Shown: positions 25,310 to 35,398, counted from the stretch's first letter. The stretch is DNA of 64,000 nt from Niallia circulans NBRC 13626 (GCF_001591585.1 NZ_BCVE01000004.1:62001-126000), one strand, 5' to 3'. A program made the numbers and translations. The notes: a model not told the origin generated them from the sequence alone.

Positions 25310-25678
25310 TTATAGAAAAACGGATGAAACTCCTTTTTCCATATCCTCTCCATAATTTCCATTTCCTCGAATATTCTCAATTAAATATTCTAATTCCTCT
25401 TTGAAGTTTTCAAGCAATAAATGCCCCTTCTCATCTTTTACAAAAAATGAACTATTTGACTCTAACGCCTGTTTACAATCCTTCCATACGCTTTCCGGAA
25501 TTTCTAGATAAACATATTCATTTTCCTTTTCAAGTAAATATATAAACGCAAGAGCATCAGAATCAACAAGTATTTGACCACATGCCTTCGCATTTTCTAA
25601 ATTGACATCCTCTTGCAGTTGAAATACTAGTTCATTTTCCTTTTTAATCGTCTCTTTAATCTGCCATTTTTGTTTCAT
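25310..25678 (-). CDS. yjbL: UPF0738 family protein YjbL
   Basis: A 122-residue protein matching B. subtilis YjbL in size and neighbourhood (UPF0738). It is acidic, without membrane segments, and has AFIYLLEKENEYVYLEIPESVW and a C-terminal LIENIRGNGNYGEDMEKGV. No catalytic motif is recognisable and the role is unknown. The SD GGAGGGTGAATA lies right before the ATG. It is separated by 150 bases from relQ and is divergent from yjbK across the repeat pair. Confidence 0.82.
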   Translation of the reverse strand: MKQKWQIKETIKKENELVFQLQEDVNLENAKACGQILVDSDALAFIYLLEKENEYVYLEIPESVWKDCKQALESNSSFFVKDEKGHLLLENFKEELEYLIENIRGNGNYGEDMEKGVSSVFL

Positions 25679-25727
25679 TATTCACCCTCCAACTATGCAT
25701 ATTTTACCACAACCACAAGAATTATCA

Positions 25728-25951
25728 TAGAAAAGCGGAAGCGCCTTGTCAGCGGTGTACAAACTGGAGGACTAGCGACTGAGATAAAGGAAACACGATA
25801 AGCGTCAGCGAATCGATGTTGACTTATCGTAGGGAGCTAGTCTGAAGTTTGCTAACCGCTAGGCGCTGCAGCTAGACAGATAGAAAAGCGGAAGCGCCTT
25901 GTCAGCAGTGTACAAACTGGAGGACTAACGACTGAGATAATGGAAACACGA
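25728..25951. repeat. Tandem of a full and a truncated palindromic Bacillaceae repeat
   Basis: Copy one (about 25728-25880) starts TAGAAAAGCGGAAGCGCCTT and closes with ACCGCTAGGCGCTGCAGCTAG. Nested complementary pairs (AGCGCC/GGCGCT, GACTAGC/GCTAGTC, ACGATAAG/CTTATCGT) make it one long imperfect cruciform. Copy two (25881-25951) repeats the first 70 bases with about three changes and then stops. The family is widespread in Bacillaceae intergenic DNA (from memory). It fills the gap between divergent yjbL and yjbK. Confidence 0.85.
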
Positions 25952-26016
25952 ACATAGCTTGTTTCTCTATCTCCTATTATAATAATAGACAAGAAGGTTT
26001 AAGAAAGGATCTATAT

Positions 26017-26604
26017 ATGTCTAAAAATCAAAACATTGAAATCGAATTTAAAAATATGTTAACAAAAGAAGAATATGAACTGCTCCTAACCCATTTTCAA
26101 GTGGGAAAGGAAGATTTATTTGAACAAGAAAATCATTATTTTGATACAAGTGATTTTGCTTTAAAAGCTAATCACTCCGCACTTAGAATTCGTAAAAAAA
26201 AGGCAGAATATGAATTAACATTAAAGCAACCTCATCCAGACGGGCTTCTAGAAACAAATAAAACTCTTTCCAAAGCGGAAAGCGATGATATTTTCTCTAC
26301 TGGGAAAATAAATGATGAGCAAATTTCTAGTTTGTTAAGAAACATGAACATTGATCCTGCATCTATTATATATTTTGGAAGCCTACGAACAATTAGGGCA
26401 GAAAAACAAATTGGAAATGGTTTACTAGTTTTGGACCATAGTTTCTATTTAAAAAAAGAAGATTATGAGTTAGAATATGAAGTAAGCAATCGGGAAGAAG
26501 GAGAAATTTACTTTCAGGAGCTATTAGCCACCTTAAAAATTCCCGTTCGAAAAACCAAAAACAAAGTACGTAGATTTTATGAAGAAAAATATAAACAGAA
26601 GTAA
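26017..26604 (+). CDS. yjbK: CYTH domain protein YjbK (triphosphate tunnel enzyme)
   Basis: A 195-residue CYTH/TTM protein. The N-terminal ExExK motif is IEIEFKNML near residue 8. Later strands hold SALRIRKKKAEYELTLKQ and LEYEVSNREEG, giving the ring of charged residues in the tunnel. Such enzymes cleave triphosphate compounds; the in vivo substrate of YjbK is unknown. Its linkage with an alarmone synthetase gene (yjbM) is conserved in Bacillus. The SD AAGAAAGGA precedes ATG 26017. Confidence 0.93.
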   Translation: MSKNQNIEIEFKNMLTKEEYELLLTHFQVGKEDLFEQENHYFDTSDFALKANHSALRIRKKKAEYELTLKQPHPDGLLETNKTLSKAESDDIFSTGKINDEQISSLLRNMNIDPASIIYFGSLRTIRAEKQIGNGLLVLDHSFYLKKEDYELEYEVSNREEGEIYFQELLATLKIPVRKTKNKVRRFYEEKYKQK

Positions 26605-26763
26605 TTTAGTATATTAAAAAATACGATTAATTTGCTAGATTATTCTACACCATTGTACCCAGCAATAAAGGTTCTCCCCCACTTTATTGCTTCTATTTTG
26701 TTCACTGCAAAAGTGTTGTTACTTAATTGCAAATGTCTTATTTTTCGTAAATGGAGGAAAGCA

Positions 26764-27390
26764 ATGAAAATTGATCAGTTTAAGGTAATGCTTGAACTCC
26801 AAGCTTTACAAGGTTTAAATTCACAAAACACCGGTAGTTCATCTACCCTCTTCCAAGATTTTCTGAGTAATATGTTATCATCCGAAACAAAATTAACGGA
26901 TTCAATTGAAAATAATACACTAGGAGCAGCCTCCATACCATTAGGCTTAGCAAGTACTGGTTCTCTTATGCCATTAAGTTTAACAAAGCTGTCTTCTTCA
27001 TCGGCAACTACCACTTCTGATTTCGATGAAATGATTAAAGCAGCAGCTGAAAAATATAACTTACCGGAAAAATTAATCAGCTCTGTTATCAAAGTGGAAT
27101 CCAATTTCAATCCTAATGCAACAAGCTATGCCGGGGCATCTGGATTAATGCAGCTAATGCCGAGCACAGCAACATCATTAGGTGTGCAAAATGTTTTTAA
27201 CCCACTAGACAATATTATGGGTGGCAGCAAATACTTAAAACAAATGTTAGATAAATATAACGGAAATGTTGAACTTGCTTTAGCAGCCTACAATGCTGGA
27301 CCTGGTAATGTGGATAAATATGGTGGCATTCCGCCCTTTAAGGAAACACAGAATTACGTAGCTAAAGTAACGCAGCATTATACGGCATAA
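26764..27390 (+). CDS. yjbJ: Lytic transglycosylase YjbJ
   Basis: A 208-residue SLT-type (goose lysozyme-like) lytic transglycosylase that cleaves peptidoglycan glycan strands. The catalytic domain fills about residues 85-205: SSVIKVESNFNPNA with the catalytic Glu, GASGLMQLMPSTA, and LALAAYNAGPGNVDKYGG. The N-terminal part is low in conservation and has no clear signal peptide. ATG 26764 follows TGGAGGAAAGCA; the open frame reaches to 26632 without an SD. It lies between yjbK and yjbI, as in B. subtilis. Confidence 0.93.
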   Translation: MKIDQFKVMLELQALQGLNSQNTGSSSTLFQDFLSNMLSSETKLTDSIENNTLGAASIPLGLASTGSLMPLSLTKLSSSSATTTSDFDEMIKAAAEKYNLPEKLISSVIKVESNFNPNATSYAGASGLMQLMPSTATSLGVQNVFNPLDNIMGGSKYLKQMLDKYNGNVELALAAYNAGPGNVDKYGGIPPFKETQNYVAKVTQHYTA

Positions 27391-27422
27391 TTTCCCTCTC
27401 GACCTGTTTACAAGCTATTTAT

Positions 27423-27451
27423 TTGTACAATGAAATATCGATTGTTACAAT
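27423..27451 (+). promoter_or_regulatory. Sigma-A type promoter of yjbI-spxH
   Basis: TTGTAC (27423-27428), a 17-base spacer and TACAAT (27446-27451) precede yjbI by 45 bases. This is a plausible vegetative promoter. Confidence 0.55.
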
Positions 27452-27496
27452 ATAGTTAAAGTACTGCTATAAAAGAACGCTAAAGGAGTTTTAAAT

Positions 27497-27904
27497 ATGG
27501 TCGAGAAAATGTCGACACCTTATGAAAAAATTGGTGAAGCCACATTAAATAAACTTGTAGATGCATTCTACAATCGTGTTGGTCAACATCCTGACCTAGC
27601 TCCTATCTTCCCAAAAGATTTAACAGAAACTGCTCGTAAGCAAAAACAATTTCTTACACAATTTTTAGGTGGTCCACCTCTTTACTCTAATGAACATGGA
27701 CATCCAATGCTGAGAGCGAGACATTTACCTTTTCCAATAACAGAAAAGCGCGCCTTGGCATGGTTATCTTGTATGGATGAAGCCATGGAAGAAGTAGACT
27801 TAGATAGCGAAATACGAGAAGAGATTTTTTCAAGACTCGTGCTGACAGCAAAACATATGGTTAATTCGGAGGAAATTGAAACTAAAAAAGGTGATAACAC
27901 GTGA
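27497..27904 (+). CDS. yjbI: Truncated (2/2) haemoglobin, group II
   Basis: A 135-residue group II truncated haemoglobin, the YjbI counterpart. Expected features are seen: [31 protein letters not shown] with the B10 Tyr region, [34 protein letters not shown] with the proximal His, and the G8 Trp in [13 protein letters not shown]. These bind haem and oxygen, and B. subtilis YjbI was reported to act in oxidative protein protection. The stop overlaps the spxH start (TGATG), so the two are coupled. Confidence 0.95.
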   Translation: MVEKMSTPYEKIGEATLNKLVDAFYNRVGQHPDLAPIFPKDLTETARKQKQFLTQFLGGPPLYSNEHGHPMLRARHLPFPITEKRALAWLSCMDEAMEEVDLDSEIREEIFSRLVLTAKHMVNSEEIETKKGDNT

Positions 27905-28776
27905 TGGAAAAAGACATTTCTATATCCAAGCCGAAAACAGCTGATGACAATTGCCAAGATAGAAAACCACTCGAAATATATATGTTTATCGACCCACTCT
28001 GTCCTGAATGCTGGGCGCTTGAGCCTATTATGAAAAAATTGCAGATTGAATATGGACGGTATTTCTCCCTTAAACATGTATTAAGCGGTAGATTATCTTC
28101 CTTAAATTGCAGTAAGAAGAGCAAGCATGCGAATATTGCCGAGTTTTGGGAAAAAACCGCTAGCCGTTCAGGAATGTCATGTGATGGTTCTTTATGGTTT
28201 GATAACCCTATCGTTTCCCCACACCTACCTTCCATTGCACTTAAAGCAGCAGAATTGCAGGGTCGGAAATCTGGGATGAAATTCTTGCGAAAATTACAAG
28301 AACTATTATTTCTAGAGAAAAAGAATATTGCTACCTTTGAAGTTCTTAAGTCCTGTGCTAAAAGTGTAGGAATCGATGTAATAGAATTTATATCAGATAT
28401 TCATTCAAATAGTGCAGCTAAAGCTTTTCAATGTGATTTAAAAATTACAAGGGAAATGGAAGTAAATGAAATACCAACATTAGTCTTCTTTAATGAGAAT
28501 ATTGAAGACGAAGGCATAAAAGTTACTGGTTACTATCCATATGAGGTATATGTACAAATTATCGAGGAAATGCTGCAGATTCAGCCAGAAAAAGCAGCTC
28601 CACCTCCACTAGAAAACTTTTTAGAATGCTTTAAACTTGTTGCATCAAAGGAATTATCTGTTGTTTATAATAAATCTATTCAAGAAATTGAAAAAGAAAT
28701 GAAGAAATTGCAATTACGACAACTAGTAGAACAAATACCAGCTAAATATGGGGTATTTTGGAAATATATCGGTTAA
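27904..28776 (+). CDS. spxH: ClpXP adaptor SpxH (YjbH)
   Basis: A 290-residue adaptor that presents Spx to ClpXP for degradation. It has a thioredoxin/DsbA-like fold with CPEC near residues 33-36 ([18 protein letters not shown]) and the late [12 protein letters not shown] cis-Pro region. The C-terminal part, after [20 protein letters not shown], is the SpxH-specific tail. The gene is coupled to yjbI by a one-base overlap. Its target Spx is encoded at 35473-35868. Stress that traps SpxH in aggregates stabilises Spx in B. subtilis. Confidence 0.93.
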   Translation: MEKDISISKPKTADDNCQDRKPLEIYMFIDPLCPECWALEPIMKKLQIEYGRYFSLKHVLSGRLSSLNCSKKSKHANIAEFWEKTASRSGMSCDGSLWFDNPIVSPHLPSIALKAAELQGRKSGMKFLRKLQELLFLEKKNIATFEVLKSCAKSVGIDVIEFISDIHSNSAAKAFQCDLKITREMEVNEIPTLVFFNENIEDEGIKVTGYYPYEVYVQIIEEMLQIQPEKAAPPPLENFLECFKLVASKELSVVYNKSIQEIEKEMKKLQLRQLVEQIPAKYGVFWKYIG

Positions 28777-28844
28777 AACTGGGGGATGTGGTAATCTATA
28801 AAGATGCCATGTCTATTTTTTTATTATTGAAAGACGAAAAAAAT

Positions 28845-28881
28845 AAAAAAGGACTTGCTGTCTCAAGGCAAGGCCTTTTTT
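28845..28881 (+). terminator. Terminator of yjbI-spxH
   Basis: AAAAAAGGaCTTGC pairs with GCAAGgCCTTTTTT (one mismatch) around a 9-nt loop, ending in T tracts. It lies 70 bases behind the spxH stop. Confidence 0.75.
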
Positions 28882-29054
28882 ACTTTTACGAACAAAGGGG
28901 ATGGGAGAAATTTTTCACGGTCAAACAAAGGGGTATAAGTTTGTTTGTGATTAACTTTACAACTAAATAGTATCATAATTTAATTATATTCTGCAATACA
29001 ACTGGGATGATGTTCACAAAATCTTCATAAATTCAGACTGATCGCAAACGAAAA

Positions 29055-29091
29055 AAAGCGTGTAATAGAGTTTTCCTCTAACACACGCTTT
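29055..29091 (-). terminator. Terminator of pepF
   Basis: AAAGCGTGT/ACACGCTTT with an inner TAGAG/CTCTA pair. A T tract (TTTTTTTCG) follows on the minus strand. Confidence 0.8.
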
Positions 29092-29107
29092 ACTATTCTT
29101 AAGTCAA

Positions 29108-30931
29108 TTAAATTTCGTTTAATAAGCTTTCCATCTCATTCAATTTTTCTTCAAAAACTTGGCATGCCTCTTCGATTGGCGTTTTGCTTGTCATATCCAC
29201 TCCAGCTTTTTTAAGTACTTCAATTGGATAATCAGAACTTCCAGCCTTTAAGAACTCAATATATCGTTCCACTGCCGGTGTCCCCTCTTCTAATATTTGT
29301 TTACTTAATGCTGTTGCAGCACTATAGCCAGTTGCATATTGATATACATAGAAATTATAGTAGAAATGCGGAATTCTTGACCACTCTAAGCCAATTTCCT
29401 CATCAATAATAATATCTTCTTCCCCAAAATACTTCTGATTTAAAGCATAGTATTCCTTTGTCAGTAAATCAGCAGTTAATGGCTCATTATTACTTGCTTT
29501 TTCATGAATTAATTGTTCAAATTCAGCAAACATCGTTTGACGGAATACCGTACCACGGAAGCCCTCTAAGAAATGATTCAATAAATATAGACGCTTTTGT
29601 TTGTCAGTTATTGTTTTTAGCAAGTAATCGTTCAATAAGGATTCATTGCAAGTAGAGGCTACCTCTGCAACAAAGATGGAATAATTACCATAAGGATATG
29701 GCTGTGATTTTCTTGTATAATAGCTGTGCACAGAATGCCCGAATTCATGTGCTAACGTAAATAGATTGTTTACATTATCCTGCCAGTTCATTAAAATATA
29801 TGGATTGGTTCCATAGGATCCAGAAGAATAAGCACCACTTCTTTTCCCTTTATTCTCATGTACATCCACCCAGCGGTTTTCAAAGCCTTCTTTTAAGATA
29901 GACGCATATTCCTCACCAAGTGGAGCCAAGCCCTTTATTACTAATTCTTTCGCTTCTTCATAAGGAATTTCCATTTTTACGTCTTTTACTAGTGGTGTAT
30001 ATAAGTCATACATATGCAGTTTTTCTAGGCCAAGGACTTTTTTACGCAATTTCACATAACGATGTAATAATGGTAAATTCTTATTAATCGTTTCCACTAG
30101 ATTTTCATACACTTGTTCTGGAATATTATTAGCAGCCAGTGCAGCATGTCGTGGCGAATTATAGTTTCTTATTTTCGCATTAAATGTATGACTTTTTACT
30201 TCTCCACTCAATGTGGAAGCAAATGTATTTCTAAATTTGCCATAAGTATCATAGACAGCCATAAATGCATCGCGGCGTACACGTTGATCTGCACTTTCCA
30301 GAAAGCGAGAATAACGACCATGTGTAACTTCTACTTCTTCTCCGTTTTCATCCTTAATGCTTGGAAACTCCAAATCGGCATTATTCAGCATCCCAAATGT
30401 ATTGCTAGAAGAATCTAATACCTCTGATGCTTGTGCAAGCAGAGCTTCCTGTTCAGCATTTAACACATGTGGTCTTTGTAAATTGATTTCTTCTAAAGCC
30501 TTCTTATACAGCTTCAATTCATTATTTTCTTCTAAATAAGCATTGATAACTTTTTCATCAATGGATAATAATTCCGGAACCATGTAAGCTAACGCACTTG
30601 CAGCATGTGCATATAAACTTTTAATACGTCCGTCTACGCCTTGATAGAAGCTATTAGTCGTATCTTGATCATAACGCATATGTGCATATGTATATAATTT
30701 CCCAAGTCTTGATAAAAGCTCATCTTGATATTGCAAAGCTTCATAAAGAACATCTGCACTTTCGGAAAGCTTCCCTTGATACTCTGTTGCTTTTTGAGAT
30801 AATTTCTTTACTTCTTCAAATTCTTTATCCCATTCTTCATCACTTGCAAATATATCCTCTAATCTCCAAGTATCTTCTACTGGAACCTCATTACGCAGTG
30901 GTAATTTTTTTACTCCTGTTTCTGCTGACAT
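29108..30931 (-). CDS. pepF: Oligoendopeptidase F
   Basis: A 607-residue M3B metallopeptidase that degrades short peptides in the cytoplasm. The zinc motif is LAHEFGHSVHSYYTRK near residue 393 (HExxH), with the third ligand Glu in VAEVASTCNESLLNDYLL. The segments WRLEDIF and GKLSESADVLYEAL are typical of PepF N-termini. ATG 30931 follows GGAGGATGGAAT; the frame runs on to 31000 without a site. It lies between coiA and spxH, as yjbG in B. subtilis. PepF overexpression inhibits sporulation there, presumably by degrading signalling peptides. Confidence 0.96.
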   Translation of the reverse strand: MSAETGVKKLPLRNEVPVEDTWRLEDIFASDEEWDKEFEEVKKLSQKATEYQGKLSESADVLYEALQYQDELLSRLGKLYTYAHMRYDQDTTNSFYQGVDGRIKSLYAHAASALAYMVPELLSIDEKVINAYLEENNELKLYKKALEEINLQRPHVLNAEQEALLAQASEVLDSSSNTFGMLNNADLEFPSIKDENGEEVEVTHGRYSRFLESADQRVRRDAFMAVYDTYGKFRNTFASTLSGEVKSHTFNAKIRNYNSPRHAALAANNIPEQVYENLVETINKNLPLLHRYVKLRKKVLGLEKLHMYDLYTPLVKDVKMEIPYEEAKELVIKGLAPLGEEYASILKEGFENRWVDVHENKGKRSGAYSSGSYGTNPYILMNWQDNVNNLFTLAHEFGHSVHSYYTRKSQPYPYGNYSIFVAEVASTCNESLLNDYLLKTITDKQKRLYLLNHFLEGFRGTVFRQTMFAEFEQLIHEKASNNEPLTADLLTKEYYALNQKYFGEEDIIIDEEIGLEWSRIPHFYYNFYVYQYATGYSAATALSKQILEEGTPAVERYIEFLKAGSSDYPIEVLKKAGVDMTSKTPIEEACQVFEEKLNEMESLLNEI

Positions 30932-31110
30932 ATTCCATCCTCCACTCTTTTTATTTCGGAATTCGAAAATAAACATTATTAAATATTCTCCGATTTCCAA
31001 ACCAATTCCTTCTTATTCTACCAAATTTTCGATCTATTTCCGATTTTAATGCATGAATAATTTTTCTACATATACATTAGCATATGTATTTTATGTTATT
31101 TCATTTATCT

Positions 31111-32280
31111 TTATTGCTTATTAACCAATTTTTTTAATTGTTTATAGAACCTTGCTTCTTCTTGTTCCTGTATTTCATAATTTCTGATTTTCTTCTTATA
31201 AAGCATCCGATAAAAATGAGGTTTTACTTCCTCTATAACCTTCAGTTCCACCAGAATGTGTAAATATTGTTTAACCGCTTTTCTCCAGTCTGCCTCGCTT
31301 ATAAAAGGAAAATCTCTTATTTTAATTTGTCTACTATCGATTCTCTTATGGAAATTCACATAAATCTTTTGAAGGGGGTATATTTTCATCTCTTCTTTAA
31401 AGCTATCAAGAAAAATAGTAGCCTGCCAATATAATGGTGCTGTTTCGAGGAGAAACCCTTCCTTTAAAGGGATTCCAATAAATGGAGGTAAGAAATGAGG
31501 ATGCAGATCATGAACATACAACTCTTTTAAAAATTGATCATTTGTTTGGTAATGTATATCCTTTGTTTTTTGCCGATGAATAATCTCTCGCCAATAAGTA
31601 AAATGCCATTTTTTTCTGGGAATTAGAGGCGGCTTTCCCTCTATTTTTACTAAAGGATAGCAAAAAGTAGTCACAAAGAATTGGGAGATGGATATTGGTA
31701 TTGGGTTTTGAATCAAATAAAATGCCCGGTCATATGGACAATAAGAGGGCAGAAGATATTGGTTGTGGTATAAGATGAAAAACTGATAAATAAATGTAGA
31801 AAGTTTCAATTTGATTGGATTCCACTTCTTTAAATGACAAAAGCCGATAATCCAAATAGGATGAATATTTACTTTTCGATAACCTTCTGTACGTTTCTTT
31901 ATTAACTGTGGAGAAATCTTAGCACATTGATATTCAATCACATACTGCTTCTTATGAAAGACAAAGCTAATATCTGCCCGCTGCTTTATTTCTGGATAAT
32001 AAGGCTCTACTTGGGGGTGAAGATTCAATTCAGCTAATTTTTGATATAATTGCAACTTTCCTTGTAAATGATAAGTAGACTCCGCCTCTCCATTACTTGA
32101 ACAACATGCTTTCCTTTCATGGGCAAAATGTGTTATCTTTTTTTCTCCCATTTTTAAGAGAACACGTCCTTTACATTCTGGACAATATAATGGAGTTTGC
32201 CGTAAGCCTTTTAAATCATCTTTCTCCTTCCTAGTGAACAAGTTGATTATTTCGCCAGCTTCTGTTATGGCTGTAAACAA
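31111..32280 (-). CDS. coiA: Competence protein CoiA
   Basis: A 389-residue CoiA, a nuclease-like protein needed for natural transformation in Gram-positive bacteria. The N-terminus has a zinc-ribbon-like start, PLYCPECKGRVLLKMGEKKITHFAH. The nuclease core follows: RADISFVFHKKQYVIEYQCAKIS (D...ExQ) near residues 100-125. The C-terminal half is poorly conserved. In B. subtilis it belongs to the ComK regulon. A presumed SD is present (GGAGGAAATTT). Together with med and mecA it suggests the strain keeps competence functions. Confidence 0.93.
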   Translation of the reverse strand: MFTAITEAGEIINLFTRKEKDDLKGLRQTPLYCPECKGRVLLKMGEKKITHFAHERKACCSSNGEAESTYHLQGKLQLYQKLAELNLHPQVEPYYPEIKQRADISFVFHKKQYVIEYQCAKISPQLIKKRTEGYRKVNIHPIWIIGFCHLKKWNPIKLKLSTFIYQFFILYHNQYLLPSYCPYDRAFYLIQNPIPISISQFFVTTFCYPLVKIEGKPPLIPRKKWHFTYWREIIHRQKTKDIHYQTNDQFLKELYVHDLHPHFLPPFIGIPLKEGFLLETAPLYWQATIFLDSFKEEMKIYPLQKIYVNFHKRIDSRQIKIRDFPFISEADWRKAVKQYLHILVELKVIEEVKPHFYRMLYKKKIRNYEIQEQEEARFYKQLKKLVNKQ

Positions 32281-32400
32281 AATAAATTTCCTCCTTTTCG
32301 ATTTATTCTATACTTATTCTTGTTTATTCTTAGAATCCCTTCTTAAACTTTCTTCTTATTTGAATTTTCCTTCTTTTTTATAGAACATGTAACCATACGA

Positions 32401-32461
32401 AAAAAGAGCTCATTTTTGCCCATTACCTTCAAATAAGTAATGAATAAATACGTGCTCTTTA
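32401..32461 (-). terminator. Terminator of cls
   Basis: AAAGAGC/GCTCTTT closes an outer stem and CATTAC/GTAATG an inner one; six T follow on the minus strand. It lies between cls and coiA. Confidence 0.65.
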
Positions 32462-32479
32462 TATAAAATCAAAACCACT

Positions 32480-34012
32480 TTATAATAAAGGTGATAATAA
32501 TCTTGAAGTAGATTCAAGCATTCTATAGCCATAATGTCTCTTATTAAAGGTCTCTTCTTCTAATTCGATTGATTGATTTATATCTTCCAGAAAGTCTTTT
32601 ACAAGCTTTTCCGTACTTCTTGTTTTATATAAAAATGCGCTAACTTCAAAATTTAAATGAAAGCTTCTCATATCCATATTGCATGTCCCGATGGAGGCAA
32701 TTTCTCCATCTACAATAATAATTTTACTATGCATAAATCCGCGGTTATATTCAAAGACCCTGACGCCGGATTCTAGTAACTCTGGGAAATAAGAGCGGGA
32801 AGCATGGAAAACAATTCTTTTATCCGGTTTACTAGGAACGAGAATACGCACATCTACACCACTTAATGAAGCAATTTTAATAGCAGAAAATATATCTTCA
32901 TCTGGAATAAAGTAAGGGGTAGCAATCCAAATCGATTCTTTTGCCGTAGTAATCATACTAAAAAAGATACTTTTGATGACGCTCCATTCATTGTCAGGTC
33001 CCCCCGCAATCAACTGTACCCCACCATGCGAGTTTTCCTCAGAAATAGGCGTTAAATATTCCTCTGTCAAAAAGCTATGGTTTGTCATATAGAACCAATC
33101 TTGCAGAAAAATTAATTGTAAGGATCTAACAGCATTTCCTTTTACTAATAAATGAGTATCCCTCCAGTATCCGATCGAAGGATTTCTTCCCAAATATTCG
33201 TCGCCAATATTAAGACCGCCAACAAAACCAATATTGCCATCAATTATGATAATTTTACGATGGTTTCTGAAATTAAATTTACTATTAAAAAAAGGCATTT
33301 TAACTGGACCAAAAGCGATAACTTCAATCCCTGCCTCTTTCATCTCTACACAAAATTTTTTTGACAGCTTCCAAGAACCAACTGCATCATATAAAAATCG
33401 CACCTGTACCCCAGCTCTTGCTTTTTCGACTAATATATCCTTTATCTCCTGACCAATGGCATCATCTCTTACAATGTAATATTCTAAGTGAATATGATGT
33501 TTTGCTTTCTTCAGTTCTTTCAAAATAGCTGAAAATGTTTCCTCTCCATCTGTTAATACCTCTGTTGAGGTACCGAAGGAAATAGGCGTATTTCCAAGTT
33601 TCTCAGCTAGGTGAAATAAGTTGCGTTGATGTCCATCGAGTATCTTTCTCTTTTCTTCTCTCCTAGAACCAATTTCTTGTTCAATCTTCAGAAATGCTTC
33701 TTTATCTAGAAAATATTTTTTACGGTAAATTCTTTCTTTTCGATAGTTTCTGCCAAAGAATAGATAAAAGACAAACCCGATAATTGGAAAACTCCCCAAG
33801 ACTATTAACCAGGTTAATGTTTGTGTGGGATGTCGATTTTCAAAGAAAATAACCAAACCGATAAAAACAACTGATAAACTGATCACTAAACTTAATTGTC
33901 CGTAAATTCCTCCCTGTATAGAGAAAAATATATTAAACACATAAACAAAAAGAGCTGCTACGATAAAAAATAAGCCTAACCTAGCAGTATGATTCATAAT
34001 AGACACCGCCAT
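32480..34012 (-). CDS. cls: Cardiolipin synthase
   Basis: A 510-residue cardiolipin synthase that joins two phosphatidylglycerols at the membrane. Two N-terminal membrane spans are followed by two phospholipase-D HKD motifs: HRKIIIIDGNIGFVGGLNIG near residue 253 and HSKIIIVDGEIASIGTCNMD near residue 428. The start is uncertain: ATG 34012 sits right after GGGAGA, and an ATG 15 bases later has GGCGGTG before it. No neighbour in the same transcript is clear. It sits between mecA and coiA, where B. subtilis has no cls as far as I recall. Confidence 0.94.
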   Translation of the reverse strand: MAVSIMNHTARLGLFFIVAALFVYVFNIFFSIQGGIYGQLSLVISLSVVFIGLVIFFENRHPTQTLTWLIVLGSFPIIGFVFYLFFGRNYRKERIYRKKYFLDKEAFLKIEQEIGSRREEKRKILDGHQRNLFHLAEKLGNTPISFGTSTEVLTDGEETFSAILKELKKAKHHIHLEYYIVRDDAIGQEIKDILVEKARAGVQVRFLYDAVGSWKLSKKFCVEMKEAGIEVIAFGPVKMPFFNSKFNFRNHRKIIIIDGNIGFVGGLNIGDEYLGRNPSIGYWRDTHLLVKGNAVRSLQLIFLQDWFYMTNHSFLTEEYLTPISEENSHGGVQLIAGGPDNEWSVIKSIFFSMITTAKESIWIATPYFIPDEDIFSAIKIASLSGVDVRILVPSKPDKRIVFHASRSYFPELLESGVRVFEYNRGFMHSKIIIVDGEIASIGTCNMDMRSFHLNFEVSAFLYKTRSTEKLVKDFLEDINQSIELEEETFNKRHYGYRMLESTSRLLSPLL

Positions 34013-34207
34013 TCTCCCAATTTACTTACATTAAGCTTAGAGTTATCTCTTTATTCCTATATATATACCCATAATTACCATAAATTACTCCACAGATGCT
34101 CCATGATCAATTTATTAGGGAAGAAACTATTCTATTTATATTAAAAATTTGCCCTTTCTTAAAGAGGTTTCTATTAATTCTGAAGGATTATTTTTCTCAT
34201 AATATGC

Positions 34208-34257
34208 AAAGAAACTCTACAATGAATGGACACGGCCAAACATTGTAGAGCTTCTTT
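34208..34257 (-). terminator. Terminator of mecA
   Basis: AAAGAA-CTCTACAATG pairs with CATTGTAGAG-TTCTTT around a 16-nt loop. It lies 35 bases behind the mecA stop. Confidence 0.75.
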
Positions 34258-34291
34258 AATTTTTTTGTATATGATTAGAACTGCTAATAAT

Positions 34292-34954
34292 TTAGTGAAA
34301 GTACTTTCTTAATTCCATAAAGACTTCATTCTCAATAATAACTTTACCATATTCTTGGAGAACATGAATGGTCATTTTAGAATCTTCTTGAGCATATTCA
34401 AGTAAAATACTTAATGCATTTTCTACTTCCTCTTCTGCAATTTCTTCATCAAGAAATTGGACAAATAAGTAATATTTTCCATTGTAGTTATAAAGTTTTG
34501 TATCGATTCCTTCCAGCCCTTGCATCTTGGATAAAGAAATAATATCCTCAAAGTCATTAAACGTTAAGAGGAACTCGAGACTTTCATCGAACTCTTCTTC
34601 TCCCTCTTTAATCGTAAAGTGCTGATCCATTAAATCTTCAAAACGTTCATCAATTGGTAAATCCTTTAGCTTATCCTCTGGAATAGAAATTTCAAATTTC
34701 TGTCCGTCTTTCGAAAGCTGTGCTTTTGTAACCAAGATTTCCAACCCTTTTTCTAGAGCTTGAACTTGAATCCATAATGGTCCATCAAATATGAAGTCTT
34801 CCTCTTGATGTACTTCATCCATCATTTCCCAAAACAATTCTTCACTGCGTTCCCGATTATACCAAATCTCCTCACGCTTAAATCCACGTTCTTCTATATC
34901 AATATACGAAATATAAAACTTTACTGTATGATCATTAATTCTTTCAATTTCCAT
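34292..34954 (-). CDS. mecA: ClpC adaptor protein MecA
   Basis: A 220-residue MecA. The N-terminal substrate-binding domain is MEIERINDHTVKFYISYIDIEERGFKREEIWYN-like, starting at residue 1. An acidic linker follows, and then the ClpC-binding domain with FEDIISLSKMQ, LYNYNGKYYLFVQF and EDSKMTIHVLQEYGKVI. In B. subtilis MecA sends ComK to ClpCP and so holds competence off; it also drives assembly of the ClpC hexamer. It lies downstream of spx in the same direction, with a terminator between. Confidence 0.95.
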   Translation of the reverse strand: MEIERINDHTVKFYISYIDIEERGFKREEIWYNRERSEELFWEMMDEVHQEEDFIFDGPLWIQVQALEKGLEILVTKAQLSKDGQKFEISIPEDKLKDLPIDERFEDLMDQHFTIKEGEEEFDESLEFLLTFNDFEDIISLSKMQGLEGIDTKLYNYNGKYYLFVQFLDEEIAEEEVENALSILLEYAQEDSKMTIHVLQEYGKVIIENEVFMELRKYFH

Positions 34955-35398
34955 ACGCTAACACTCCCTTCAGACTATGATGGAAGGGACAAGAGACCCC
35001 CATACAGATTGTTTTATTTCTTACAAGTAAATTATCTGAAATAAAATTTTTATTTTTCCTTGTATTGTACCTTGTACTTTATATTTTATGACAAAAGCAG
35101 TATAAATGGAATTAAAATATCTTGGGAATGGAAAAAACCATTAAATGCCTATTCAAAAGCATTCACAATTTTCAATTATCTAAATAAATGAAGCCTTATT
35201 TAAACTCAGTAATTAGTTCTTTTAATACCATATTCCTGTACCGTTATATTTAGTAGTATTACCTCATAGAAATTATTTCAAACTAAAAAGTCCAGGCAAT
35301 TACTAACACTTTAACCAGACTATCTAATCAAGTTAGATTGGTTTCTACCTTAAGCAATAGGAATGCCTCTGTTTTTTCTTAATTACTATATAAAAAAG
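34955..35398. other. Gene-free stretch upstream of mecA
   Basis: AT-rich sequence between mecA and the spx terminator. It presumably holds the mecA promoter. I see no further ORF with a ribosome site, no riboswitch motif and no repeat. Confidence 0.5.

Noticed and set aside
28758-28970. A 70-codon plus-strand frame overlapping the end of spxH
   Set aside because: It overlaps the spxH 3' end and the spxH terminator hairpin, has no SD, and its product carries no recognisable domain.
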